A stretch of 35,417 bases of DNA, taken from positions 1-35,417 of the forward strand of contig CAMSTM010000018.1 of NCBI GenBank assembly GCA_947063675.1, read 5' to 3'. Shown piece by piece: positions 25,954 to 34,050 of this stretch (the first letter of the stretch is position 1; each line of letters starts with the position of its first letter). Below the pieces are notes generated by a model. It saw only the letters and a program-made list of their open reading frames with translations, was not told the origin of the DNA and ran no database searches. Origin of the DNA: an uncultured Lachnospiraceae bacterium. GTDB lineage: Bacteria; Bacillota; Clostridia; Lachnospirales; Lachnospiraceae. Made by a program: the position numbers and the translations under genes.

Positions 25954-26817
25954 TCATACTTCCTTATCCCATGCCCTTTGCAGCAGTAAAATCACCAGAA
26001 AAAGAAATCCTCCGGTGCAGACTGCCGCTGCCGCCATCTTGTCAAATTCCAGATTGACGAACCAGTTATTAAACAGGTGCTGCAAAAGATAGATACTCTG
26101 CTCAGGGTACGCGCCAGCCACCAGATAAGCTTCCCTGTAAATCTTAAAGGAATTTAAAAAAGATAAAATCACGATAGTGTAAAGGCTTCCTTTTAAATTG
26201 GGCAGGACAATATACCAGATTCTCTTAAACCCTCCGGCTCCGTCCACCCTGGCCGCGTCAATCAAATCCGTGGAAATTCCCAGAATCCCGGCCAGCCACA
26301 GCACCACCGTATAGCCTGTATTTTTCCAGATATAGCTGCACACCAGCACCCAGAACGCAGCCTCCGTTCCCAGATAATCCGTATGTATCCCGCCCCACAT
26401 CCCTGTCCACTCTCCGATTCCGGTAAGGAACAAATTAAGAAAACCTTCCTTATAAAATGTCATTTTCCACACCATCACAATGGTAGCCGTGGGCATGGCA
26501 AGAGGAAATAAGTAAACAGACTTAATCAGACCGGCATTTTTCAGCTTACTCAAAGGCCAGGCGATTAAAAATCCGATAAACACCAGAAGCGGAATACATA
26601 CAAGGGTAAAGCGCAGGGTATTCTTTACCGCAAGCAAAAAAGCCTGATTACTGAAAATTGTCTGAAAGTTTGCCGCTCCGGTAAAATCTCCTGTCACCGC
26701 CGTGGTAAACGACCTTTTAAATACATCTGAAAACGGAAGAATCACAAAAATGATTACTCCCATAAAGCTGGGAGCCATGAAAAGAAAGAAAGCCCTCCGC
26801 TTTTTACTTTTTCTCAT
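25954..26817 (-). CDS. Carbohydrate-type ABC permease, MalF/UgpA family
   Basis: 287 residues, six helices, EAA motif IDAARVDGAGGFKRIWYIVLPNL. Forms the heterodimeric channel with the downstream MalG-type protein. Ribosome site GGAGGAG close to the ATG. Lies 58 bp after the solute-binding protein gene. Substrate class (sugar-like or other small polyol) is family knowledge only. Confidence 0.9.
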   Translation of the reverse strand: MRKSKKRRAFFLFMAPSFMGVIIFVILPFSDVFKRSFTTAVTGDFTGAANFQTIFSNQAFLLAVKNTLRFTLVCIPLLVFIGFLIAWPLSKLKNAGLIKSVYLFPLAMPTATIVMVWKMTFYKEGFLNLFLTGIGEWTGMWGGIHTDYLGTEAAFWVLVCSYIWKNTGYTVVLWLAGILGISTDLIDAARVDGAGGFKRIWYIVLPNLKGSLYTIVILSFLNSFKIYREAYLVAGAYPEQSIYLLQHLFNNWFVNLEFDKMAAAAVCTGGFLFLVILLLQRAWDKEV

Positions 26818-26875
26818 AAGTCTCCTCCAGACAGGGAGCTGCCAATTCTGACAGCTCCGCCCAAACCTGAATTTT

Positions 26876-29326
26876 CTACTCGGACATATAAATGGCGATA
26901 CTCTGCTCGATTGCGCTTACCGCTTCCTCAAGGCTTTCATTTCCCTTTATATATCCCGCGCCCTCGGCGTACACCGCCTCCTCAATCACGGTATCTTCCA
27001 TATAGGGAGTTTTCACCGCCTCAATCCACCCCTTAAGGGTCTCCATCTGCTCCGGCTCCATTACATAAATCCTGAAACTATAGCTCCGTCCATCGCCTGT
27101 CGATATCCCGAGGGAACTGAAAATTCCCTCCTCGCTGATAAACTTTTCATCTACCTCAAAGCTTTTTTCCAACGCGTCCTTATGGACGGAAAGTCCGTAA
27201 AAGAGCTCCTCCTGGTTTTCCGCTCCCAGAAGCACCTTTATCATCTCCTTCGCCCTGTCGATGCCGGCGGAGGAAGCGTTAATTCCCACAAGAGTCTTTG
27301 GTATAAATACATTTTTATCCATACCTTCCATAGGCTTCATTACATCATCCTCATATCCTTCCACCTTGTTTACGGAAAACTGCTCGCAGACGCTGTGGGG
27401 ATAATAAACCGTACCCATAATAACAGCTCTGTCCTCCATCAGATAGCTGGTCGCGTTGGCCACCCTGAAATAATCCGAGCTCTCTCTTGTTCCGCCATAG
27501 AAAGAAGAATATGTTCCGTTTCTTTCATTGTATTCTGTTATATCTTCTTCCGGTATTCCTTCAATCTCCGCATCATAAATCCTCTTACACTGGGTTAAAA
27601 ACTCCTTAAGCGATTCCTTATCGAGGGAGCCGTCCTCCGTTTTCCAGGAGGGGGACGAAACCATGGAAAACATCCTCATAATGCCTCTCTCTGAGTAAAT
27701 ATTAAGGAGCGCTTTGCCGGGATTATCCTTTCTTAAGGTTTCCATTGCATCGGCGATTCCTTTTAAATCCGTCATTGACGATATATATTTTTCCTTCCCC
27801 ATTACCAGAGGAAGCTGAATTTCACAGGGAATCATATAAATTTTTCCGTCTCTCCTGAAAGCGTCCACAATATTTCCGTAAAGCTCCTGCTCGTCGATAC
27901 AGTCGCTCAAATCCAGGAGAAGATTCTTTTCTATATAGGAATCAACGGGCATATTATCCAGTACCATAACATCCGGTCCCTCTCCGGCCATAATCCGGGT
28001 ATTTAGTTTCTTAAGCGCATCGTCTCTGGTCACGGAGCTTTCGCTTTCTATTCCGACCTCATATTCCACATAAACCTCGGGATTGGCGGTCTGATAGAAA
28101 TTCACGGCCTGCCGCATGGTATCGTTTTCCTTTAGGCTGTATACCTTAAGCCGTTCATTGGGAACCGTGGGAATATCAGGATTGTAGGTAAGACGAACCA
28201 GCTTGTTTCCGGAAAACAGAACAAGAAACTCATTGTCCGGCAGCGCCGTCATTCCTTTAATCAGATTGTTGGGGTTATTAAAGCTGGAGAGACTTCCGTC
28301 AACCACCTGCTCAATAGCGCTGCCCCCGATTACATGGCGGTGCAGCCCCTTGTTTCCTGCCATATAGAGGGAGCCGTCCTCCCCTCCGAAAAAGAACACG
28401 TCAAAACAATCCTGGGTGCTGTAACTCCTTTCCTCATAATTTTCTTTCAGGAAATCGCTTAATACCTCGTCTGTGATATATTCTCCCTTCTCCAAATCGT
28501 AGATAACCACTCCGTTTTTGAAACGGCCTGAGTCTATTACCATAAAATTGCCAGCAAACCGAATCTGCTCAGGCCTCCCTTCCACCGTAAGGAACTTTTC
28601 CCCCATGCCTTCACCGTTCACCTCATAAATGTTGTCTCCGAAAGTGGTTATGAAAACTCTCCCCTTATCCGAAATCCAGATTTTGTAAGGATAACCCTCT
28701 TCCTCGGAAACTTCAATCTGAACGGAAATCTGTGTTCCGTCGGGCTTTACCACAAGGCATTTTTTCTCTGTATCCCAATTGCCAAAGGAATCGTCCTCAC
28801 CGGAATCACTTGTGTCCTTTGCGCCCTCTTCACCGGCTTCTCCTTCATTTTCATCAGACGCATTATCCTTTGGAACAGTGTAAATCATGCCTGCTGTTCC
28901 GTCCGCTCCGTATGCGACGTCCAGAATCGTATATTCATTCTTCCGGGCCTCTGACTGCCACTCCAGGGTTTCTGTGGACCAGCCTGCGCCGTTATCCTCT
29001 GACACTACTCTGCCATAATACGCATCGGGAATAACGATACTGCCGTCAGAGAGTTTTGTAATTCCTTTCGGCATGACGCAGTATTCTCCTATATCCGTGG
29101 AAGTCTCCACATACCGTCCCATGGCGTTACTGCCTTCTGCGTCCTGTGTTTCCCCGCCTTTTTCTCCTTCATTTCCGGCATCCTCTATCCGGCTGCCCTG
29201 TTGTCCGTCCCCTTCTGTTTTTTCCGCCGTTTTCGTCATACTGCATCCTGTGAAAAGAGATGCCGCCATAACCAGTATCATAATAATTGACAGTATTCTT
29301 TTATGGCTTTTCGTTTTATGTAGCAT
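26876..29326 (-). CDS. Extracellular solute-binding lipoprotein with N-terminal propeller-like domain
   Basis: 816 residues, about twice the size of a family 1 solute-binding protein. Lipoprotein signal with LFTGC (Cys28 lipidated). Residues about 60-380 resemble a beta-propeller: repeated short strands with patterns such as LSDGSIVIPDAYYG, ISDKGRVFITTFGDNIYEV, GEDGSLYMAGNKGLHRHV and LPDNEFLVLFSGNKLVRL, plus an acidic disordered insert near 170-195. From about 390 on it is a family 1 solute-binding fold (RQAVNFYQTANPEVYVEYEV, GPDVMVLDNMPVDSYIE, and a typical helical C-terminus). Start at 29326 set by GAGG about 6 nt upstream and the signal peptide. Operon partner of the two permeases. Ligand unknown. 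Confidence 0.85.
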   Translation of the reverse strand: MLHKTKSHKRILSIIMILVMAASLFTGCSMTKTAEKTEGDGQQGSRIEDAGNEGEKGGETQDAEGSNAMGRYVETSTDIGEYCVMPKGITKLSDGSIVIPDAYYGRVVSEDNGAGWSTETLEWQSEARKNEYTILDVAYGADGTAGMIYTVPKDNASDENEGEAGEEGAKDTSDSGEDDSFGNWDTEKKCLVVKPDGTQISVQIEVSEEEGYPYKIWISDKGRVFITTFGDNIYEVNGEGMGEKFLTVEGRPEQIRFAGNFMVIDSGRFKNGVVIYDLEKGEYITDEVLSDFLKENYEERSYSTQDCFDVFFFGGEDGSLYMAGNKGLHRHVIGGSAIEQVVDGSLSSFNNPNNLIKGMTALPDNEFLVLFSGNKLVRLTYNPDIPTVPNERLKVYSLKENDTMRQAVNFYQTANPEVYVEYEVGIESESSVTRDDALKKLNTRIMAGEGPDVMVLDNMPVDSYIEKNLLLDLSDCIDEQELYGNIVDAFRRDGKIYMIPCEIQLPLVMGKEKYISSMTDLKGIADAMETLRKDNPGKALLNIYSERGIMRMFSMVSSPSWKTEDGSLDKESLKEFLTQCKRIYDAEIEGIPEEDITEYNERNGTYSSFYGGTRESSDYFRVANATSYLMEDRAVIMGTVYYPHSVCEQFSVNKVEGYEDDVMKPMEGMDKNVFIPKTLVGINASSAGIDRAKEMIKVLLGAENQEELFYGLSVHKDALEKSFEVDEKFISEEGIFSSLGISTGDGRSYSFRIYVMEPEQMETLKGWIEAVKTPYMEDTVIEEAVYAEGAGYIKGNESLEEAVSAIEQSIAIYMSE

Positions 29327-29348
29327 AGCTTCCTCACCTTTCCTTTTT

Positions 29349-29921
29349 TCAGGTATAAATAAATTCATAGATAAACACCTCGTCCGCCAGGAATTCTTCC
29401 CCTTTGGCATCCATTTTTCCCTTAAACTCCAGCGTCAATTCCTCTTTGATATCTGAAAAAGCGCCTTCCTTTTCCGTAACTTCCTCTCCGGCATTTTTTA
29501 CCGTCCTGATTTTAAATGTCGTGCTTTCCGTAAAATAAACGGTAATCAAGTCTTCCTCTTCTACTCCCTCCCCTACAAAAATTACTGCAACCTGCCCTCC
29601 GTCTTCCACTTCTTCCGTAAAAATTTTACTGACCACCACAAAATTATCCTTTTCGTTAATTTCCTTCACCACTCCCTCAAATGAGTCATCTCCCGCCTGG
29701 GTATTCTGACTTTCCCCGGAATTCTCATTGCCTGAATTGTTATCACCAGTGGCTTCTTTTCCGGCTTCCCCTCTGTTTTCTTCTTCGGCGCTGCCCGCAT
29801 TATCCTCCGGTTCTGTAACCGACTCCACCACGGGCTCAACCAATTGTTCCGTTTTGTTACCGCATCCGCCTGCTGCCAGCAATAAAGCCGTAAGCAGCAG
29901 AGCCGCCTTTTGTTTTCTCAT
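29349..29921 (-). CDS. Small secreted lipoprotein of unknown function
   Basis: 190 residues. Lipobox LAAGGC (Cys20), an acidic Asn/Ser/Gly-rich linker (about 35-80), then a compact beta-rich domain of about 100 residues (FEGVVKEINEKDNFVVVSK to the end) that could be an OB-like or barrel fold; I do not recognise a named family. First gene of the leftward operon, 22 bp ahead of the solute-binding protein. GGAGG is present 10 nt before the ATG. Possibly an extracellular accessory or sensor subunit (inference). Confidence 0.75.
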   Translation of the reverse strand: MRKQKAALLLTALLLAAGGCGNKTEQLVEPVVESVTEPEDNAGSAEEENRGEAGKEATGDNNSGNENSGESQNTQAGDDSFEGVVKEINEKDNFVVVSKIFTEEVEDGGQVAVIFVGEGVEEEDLITVYFTESTTFKIRTVKNAGEEVTEKEGAFSDIKEELTLEFKGKMDAKGEEFLADEVFIYEFIYT

Positions 29922-29986
29922 AAACGTCTTCTCCTCCTTCTTATATCAAATCCGTACAGATATTTCGATACCTGCCGTTTTCCTGT

Positions 29987-29992
29987 AATATA
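29987..29992 (-). promoter_or_regulatory. -10 box of the lipoprotein/transport operon
   Basis: TATATT on the minus strand, followed downstream by the lipoprotein gene (66 nt to the ATG). The expected -35 position (about 30010-30015) is filled by the TTTAGAGA repeats rather than TTGACA, as in activator-dependent promoters. Confidence 0.5.
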
Positions 29993-30001
29993 ACAGCCAA
30001 A

Positions 30002-30019
30002 TCTCTAAATTCTCTCTAA
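30002..30019 (-). promoter_or_regulatory. Operator A: two TTAGAGA half-sites, 11-bp period
   Basis: On the minus strand TTAGAGA occurs at 30013-30019 and 30002-30008, start points 11 bp apart. The pair covers the -35 zone of the leftward promoter. Spacing of about one helical turn with direct orientation is what OmpR/PhoB-type dimers bind. Confidence 0.7.
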
Positions 30020-30049
30020 AACCAAATTCATATAATAAAAAAATAAATC

Positions 30050-30067
30050 TTAGAGATAATTTAGAGA
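30050..30067 (+). promoter_or_regulatory. Operator B: two TTAGAGA half-sites, 11-bp period, facing the regulator gene
   Basis: TTAGAGA at 30050-30056 and 30061-30067 on the plus strand, again 11 bp apart. Mirror image of operator A, 48 bp away, and upstream of a possible -10 for the response regulator (TAGAAT 30088-30093 or TACTAT 30093-30098). Suggests autoregulation. Confidence 0.7.
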
Positions 30068-30125
30068 TTTTTTTTAGAAATCTGTGATAGAATACTATAA
30101 AAATGACTGGAAGAGGATGATTATA

Positions 30126-30809
30126 ATGAGAATTTTACTTGCAGAAGACGACAGAGAATTAAATCAGACCCTTACAATTTCACTGGAACTGGAGGGCTTC
30201 ACCGTTGATTCCTGCTATGACGGCGAAGAAGCCCTTTACTATGGGGAACAAAATATCTACGATGTGATTCTTTTAGACAGGATGCTTCCGCATATGGAAG
30301 GAACTTTAGTTCTCACTAATCTTCGAAAAAAGAAAATTACCACTCCGGTTATTCTCCTCACGGCTCTTGGCACTCTCTCCGATAAGGTGACGGGGCTTGA
30401 TTTGGGCGCCGACGATTATCTGGTAAAACCATTTGCCTTAGAAGAGCTTCTCGCCAGAATACGCTGCGTTACCAGGCGCCCCTCCGCACTGAATAATAAC
30501 GGAGATATTCTTCCCGTTTCCGACGTTATATGGCACATGAACGAAGACCGCCTTGAAGGACCTGCCGGGAGCTGTACCCTCTCCAAACGGGAGGCCTCTC
30601 TTATGGAAACCTTTCTGCGAAGAAAGGGACAGACTCTGTCAAGAAATCTCCTTCTCCTTAAGGTGTGGGGGCCGGACAGCGACGTGGAGGAAGGGAATCT
30701 GGACAATTATATTCATTTCCTGAGACGGCGTCTTAGAGGAACCGGAAGCGCCTTACAGATTAAAACCATCCGGGGAATCGGCTACTGCCTGCAGGATTCG
30801 CCGGACTGA
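30126..30809 (+). CDS. Response regulator, OmpR/PhoB family
   Basis: Receiver domain (about 1-115) with acidic pocket EDD (7-9), phospho-acceptor D51 in VILLDRMLP, and the lysine in LVKPF; then a winged helix DNA-binding domain (about 130-225) with YIHFLRRRLRG and the C-terminal IKTIRGIGYCL hallmark. 227 residues. Start at ATG 30126 (MRILLAEDD) chosen as the receiver domain begins there; AGAGG lies 9 nt upstream. ATG 30117 and GTG 30084 are also in frame. Likely binds operators A and B. The kinase gene follows 79 bp later. Confidence 0.92.
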   Translation: MRILLAEDDRELNQTLTISLELEGFTVDSCYDGEEALYYGEQNIYDVILLDRMLPHMEGTLVLTNLRKKKITTPVILLTALGTLSDKVTGLDLGADDYLVKPFALEELLARIRCVTRRPSALNNNGDILPVSDVIWHMNEDRLEGPAGSCTLSKREASLMETFLRRKGQTLSRNLLLLKVWGPDSDVEEGNLDNYIHFLRRRLRGTGSALQIKTIRGIGYCLQDSPD

Positions 30810-30888
30810 AAAAGCCTCCTGACAACATTCCAAAACCTTGTAATATTCATGAAATGCATGTACAGAATATTCCGGCGTGGAGGTCATC

Positions 30889-32202
30889 ATGTATAAAAAA
30901 GTGCACTTGCAGCTAACCTGCCTGTTTACGGGAATCACCGCGGCGATTATGATTATCATGTCCCTGTGTTATCTGTATGTATCAGAAAGCGGACTTTTCA
31001 GAAATCAGTATAACTCCTTCAAAAACGATATGAACACCATCGCCACCAATTTAGAGCAAATGCCTGTTATTTCCATGCAATGGCTCTCCAAAATGGAGGC
31101 GCAGGGTAATTATACCTTTTTTGCCCTGGACAATGGCGTTCCCTTTCTCTATAACCAGCTTAGCGGACATTCTGATGATTCCAGAAAAACAATTATGAAG
31201 GAATGTCTGGATGCCTATCATAATACCTTTAAAGCAACAGCTGCAAATGCCGTATCTTCTCCTTATGTGTCCTATCATGTGGAATATCAGTTTACATCGC
31301 CTTCCACAAAAGAAAAATACTTTGGATGCGTCATTTCCATAGAAAAAGGGAAATCCATGATGCAGGTTATTGTCTTTTCCCCGCTGAACATGCTGGAAAA
31401 GCAAATCTCGGAACAGCGTTTCCGCTTTTTTCTGATTGACTTAACCGCCATTATACTTCTCGCTGCCTTTTCATTCATTTTTACGGGAAAGCTCTTGCAG
31501 CCCATTTCCGAAAGCCAGCAAAGACAGGCCCGTTTCATTTCCTCTGCCTCCCACGAGCTCAGGACGCCTCTGGCCATTATTTTGTCTTCCATTGACTGCT
31601 GCCGGAATTCAGAAGATGGCAATCAGCAAAGCGCAGCGCAGCAGAGATTCCTTAAAACAATCCGGCAGGAAAGTCTTCGCATGTCCTCCTTAATCAACGA
31701 TATGCTAATCTTATCCGAGCAGGACCAGCATCTTCCTGTCCGCAAAAAAAATGTGGAATTAGATACCCTGATTATCAATTCTTATGAAGCCTTCGAGCCC
31801 CTTGCAAAGGAAAAGCAGATTACGCTTTCCGTTGAACTGCCGGAAAACATTCTTCCTCCATGCAGCTGCGACCCCGACCGCATCAGCCAGGTGATTTCCA
31901 TCTTGCTGCATAATGCCGTCAGCTATACCCAAAAACACGGAAAAATAATCCTTTCCCTCTCTTACGGCAAAATGGGCTTCCTTCTTTCAGTGAAAGACAA
32001 CGGGATTGGTATTTCCGATGAGGATAAAGGGAAGATATTTGACCGGTTTTATCGAGCGGAAAAATCCCGAAGCACCAGGGGGCACTTCGGGCTGGGATTG
32101 TCAATTGCTTACGAAATCGTTACTTCCCATAACGGAAGTATTACCGTGAAGGATGCGGTACCGAAAGGAGCCGAGTTTGTGGTTGTACTGCCGGAAAAGT
32201 GA
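30889..32202 (+). CDS. Membrane sensor histidine kinase
   Basis: 437 residues. Two membrane helices (about 9-31 and 181-200) enclose an extracellular sensor of about 150 residues of no type I recognise; no clear HAMP linker, the second helix runs straight into a short link and the H-box. Phospho-acceptor H222 in SSASHELRTPLAI, N-box HNAVSYT (341-347), G1 DNGIG (370-374), F-box FDRFYRAE, G2 GLGLSIAYEIV. Start at 30889 chosen on GGAGG 5 nt upstream. Pairs with the response regulator just before it. Confidence 0.92.
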   Translation: MYKKVHLQLTCLFTGITAAIMIIMSLCYLYVSESGLFRNQYNSFKNDMNTIATNLEQMPVISMQWLSKMEAQGNYTFFALDNGVPFLYNQLSGHSDDSRKTIMKECLDAYHNTFKATAANAVSSPYVSYHVEYQFTSPSTKEKYFGCVISIEKGKSMMQVIVFSPLNMLEKQISEQRFRFFLIDLTAIILLAAFSFIFTGKLLQPISESQQRQARFISSASHELRTPLAIILSSIDCCRNSEDGNQQSAAQQRFLKTIRQESLRMSSLINDMLILSEQDQHLPVRKKNVELDTLIINSYEAFEPLAKEKQITLSVELPENILPPCSCDPDRISQVISILLHNAVSYTQKHGKIILSLSYGKMGFLLSVKDNGIGISDEDKGKIFDRFYRAEKSRSTRGHFGLGLSIAYEIVTSHNGSITVKDAVPKGAEFVVVLPEK

Positions 32203-32237
32203 GAATTTATTTTATACTATTTTTTATAATTATTTGT

Positions 32238-32243
32238 TATAAT
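32238..32243 (+). promoter_or_regulatory. Candidate -10 box for the AAA-ATPase gene
   Basis: TATAAT 33 nt before the ATG in a very AT-rich 73-bp gap; a second TATAAT is at 32225-32230. No good -35 is visible. Confidence 0.35.
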
Positions 32244-32275
32244 ATTTATAAAAAAACATAGAAAGGCAAAATTTT

Positions 32276-33949
32276 ATGAAGCCCATTATTTCAATCGGCA
32301 ATCAGGATTTTAAGACTATCAGGGAAAATAACTATTTCTACATAGATAAAACCGCATTTATTAAGGAATGGTGGAACAGCGGAGATGTAGTTACATTAAT
32401 TACACGCCCGCGCCGCTTTGGGAAGACCCTGAATATGTGTATGACCGAGCAGTTTTTTTCCAATCAATTTGCCGGTTCCGGTAATTTATTTGAAGGCCTT
32501 TCTATCTGGAATGATGATATATTTCGTAAATTACAGGGAACTTATCCCGTAATATCTCTGAGTTTTGCATCTGTTAAGGGAAAAAACTGTCAGGAAGCAA
32601 TTGAAGGGATTAAGCAGGTCATTATAGATTTATATGTCCGTTTTGATTTTTTACGCCAGGATAACACTTTAAATCAAAGGGAAAAAGAATATTTTGATTA
32701 TATAAATGCAGACATGTCGGATACAATTGCTGCAATGTCGTTGCACAGGCTGGCGCTTTGCATGAATCATTATTATGGAAAAAGGGTTCTGATTTTTCTC
32801 GATGAATATGATACCCCTTTATTGGAGGCATATATAAACGGCTACTGGGAGGAACTGGTTTGTTTTATACGCGGATTATTTAATTCAACGTTCAAAACCA
32901 ATCCTTACCTTGAACGCGGGCTTTTGACGGGAATTACAAGAATCAGTAAAGAATCCATTTTTTCCGACCTGAACAATCTGGAAATCGTAACCACAACTTC
33001 TCATAAATATGAAACATCTTTCGGTTTTACAGAAGAAGAAGTGGCAGCTGCGCTGGATAGCTTTCAACTATCCGACCAGATAAAAAAAGTGAAAGGGTGG
33101 TATAACGGATTCCATTTCGGAGAAAGAAAAGATATTTATAATCCCTGGTCTATTACAAAATATCTGGATACCGAAAAATTCGGGAACTATTGGGTAAATA
33201 CAAGCGCAAATTCCCTTGTTGGAAAATTAATACAGGAGGGTTCCCCTGATATTAAAACTGCAATGGAAGACCTCTTGTCTGGCAGACAAATTGAAACCTT
33301 TCTGGATGAAGAAATCATTTTCAGCCATTTGAATGAAAACGACTCGTCCATTTGGAGCCTGCTTCTTGCTTCCGGATACTTAAAGGCTGATACCTTACCG
33401 GAAGAGGAAGGCGATGTTTACCATTTATCCCTTACCAATTATGAAATTCAAAATATGTTCCGTAAAATGATTCTGGATTGGTTTAGCAAATCATCTACTA
33501 AATACAATGATTTTATAAAAGCTTTGCTGACCGACGACATCCTATATATGAACCGTTTTATGAATCAAATGACATCATCTGTTTTCGGCTTTTTTGATAC
33601 AGGCACGCATCCATCAGCACAGGAGCCGGAAAGATTTTATCATGGTTTTGTGCTTGGATTAATTGCGGATTCCAAAATAGATTATATCATTACATCAAAC
33701 AGAGAAAGCGGCTTCGGCCGATATGATGTAATTATGGAGCCTAAAAACCCTTCTGATAACGCTTATGTTTTTGAATTTAAAGTACATGACCCGGACTATG
33801 AAAAAACACTGGAAGATACGGTAAAAAAAGCTCTTTCTCAAATTGATGAAAAGAATTATGATGCCCTTTTGATTTCAAGGGGAATTCCAAAGGAAAAAAT
33901 TCGTCATTATGGTTTTGCCTTTAAAGGTAAAAAAGTTCTTATTGGCTGA
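32276..33949 (+). CDS. AAA-ATPase-like / PD-(D/E)XK nuclease family protein (AAA-ATPase_like + PDDEXK_9 type)
   Basis: 557 residues. N-terminal ATPase-like domain with Walker-A-type loop RPRRFGKT (44-51) and a candidate Walker B LIFLDEYDTPLLEA; C-terminal nuclease-like domain with D484, E500-F-K502 (RYDVIMEPK ... VFEFKV), the PD-(D/E)XK arrangement. A large paralogous family in gut anaerobes, function unproved; roles in defence or mobile DNA have been guessed, not shown. The coding sequence is visibly more AT-rich than its neighbours, which fits acquisition by transfer. Start supported by AAAGG 9 nt upstream. Alone, not in an operon. Confidence 0.85.
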   Translation: MKPIISIGNQDFKTIRENNYFYIDKTAFIKEWWNSGDVVTLITRPRRFGKTLNMCMTEQFFSNQFAGSGNLFEGLSIWNDDIFRKLQGTYPVISLSFASVKGKNCQEAIEGIKQVIIDLYVRFDFLRQDNTLNQREKEYFDYINADMSDTIAAMSLHRLALCMNHYYGKRVLIFLDEYDTPLLEAYINGYWEELVCFIRGLFNSTFKTNPYLERGLLTGITRISKESIFSDLNNLEIVTTTSHKYETSFGFTEEEVAAALDSFQLSDQIKKVKGWYNGFHFGERKDIYNPWSITKYLDTEKFGNYWVNTSANSLVGKLIQEGSPDIKTAMEDLLSGRQIETFLDEEIIFSHLNENDSSIWSLLLASGYLKADTLPEEEGDVYHLSLTNYEIQNMFRKMILDWFSKSSTKYNDFIKALLTDDILYMNRFMNQMTSSVFGFFDTGTHPSAQEPERFYHGFVLGLIADSKIDYIITSNRESGFGRYDVIMEPKNPSDNAYVFEFKVHDPDYEKTLEDTVKKALSQIDEKNYDALLISRGIPKEKIRHYGFAFKGKKVLIG

Positions 33950-33971
33950 TAAAGACTTTCGAGGAAAAAGC

Positions 33972-34019
33972 ATATACAGGATATAGTTCTTTAAATTAGA
34001 AATACTATATCCTGTATAT
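33972..34019. terminator. Perfect 16-bp inverted repeat between convergent genes, likely terminator
   Basis: Arms atatacaggatatagt (33972-33987) and actatatcctgtatat (34004-34019), 16-nt loop. The minus-strand side is followed by GCTTTTTCC, so it may end the oleate hydratase transcript; the plus side has only a weak T tract. Confidence 0.6.
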
Positions 34020-34050
34020 CAAATTTTCAGTCTAATATTTCTCTGATTTT

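Noticed and set aside
30842-30871. AATATTC ... GAATATT inverted repeat between regulator and kinase as an operator or terminator
   Set aside because: Only 7 bp with no T tract, and the two genes are expected to be cotranscribed; too weak to list.
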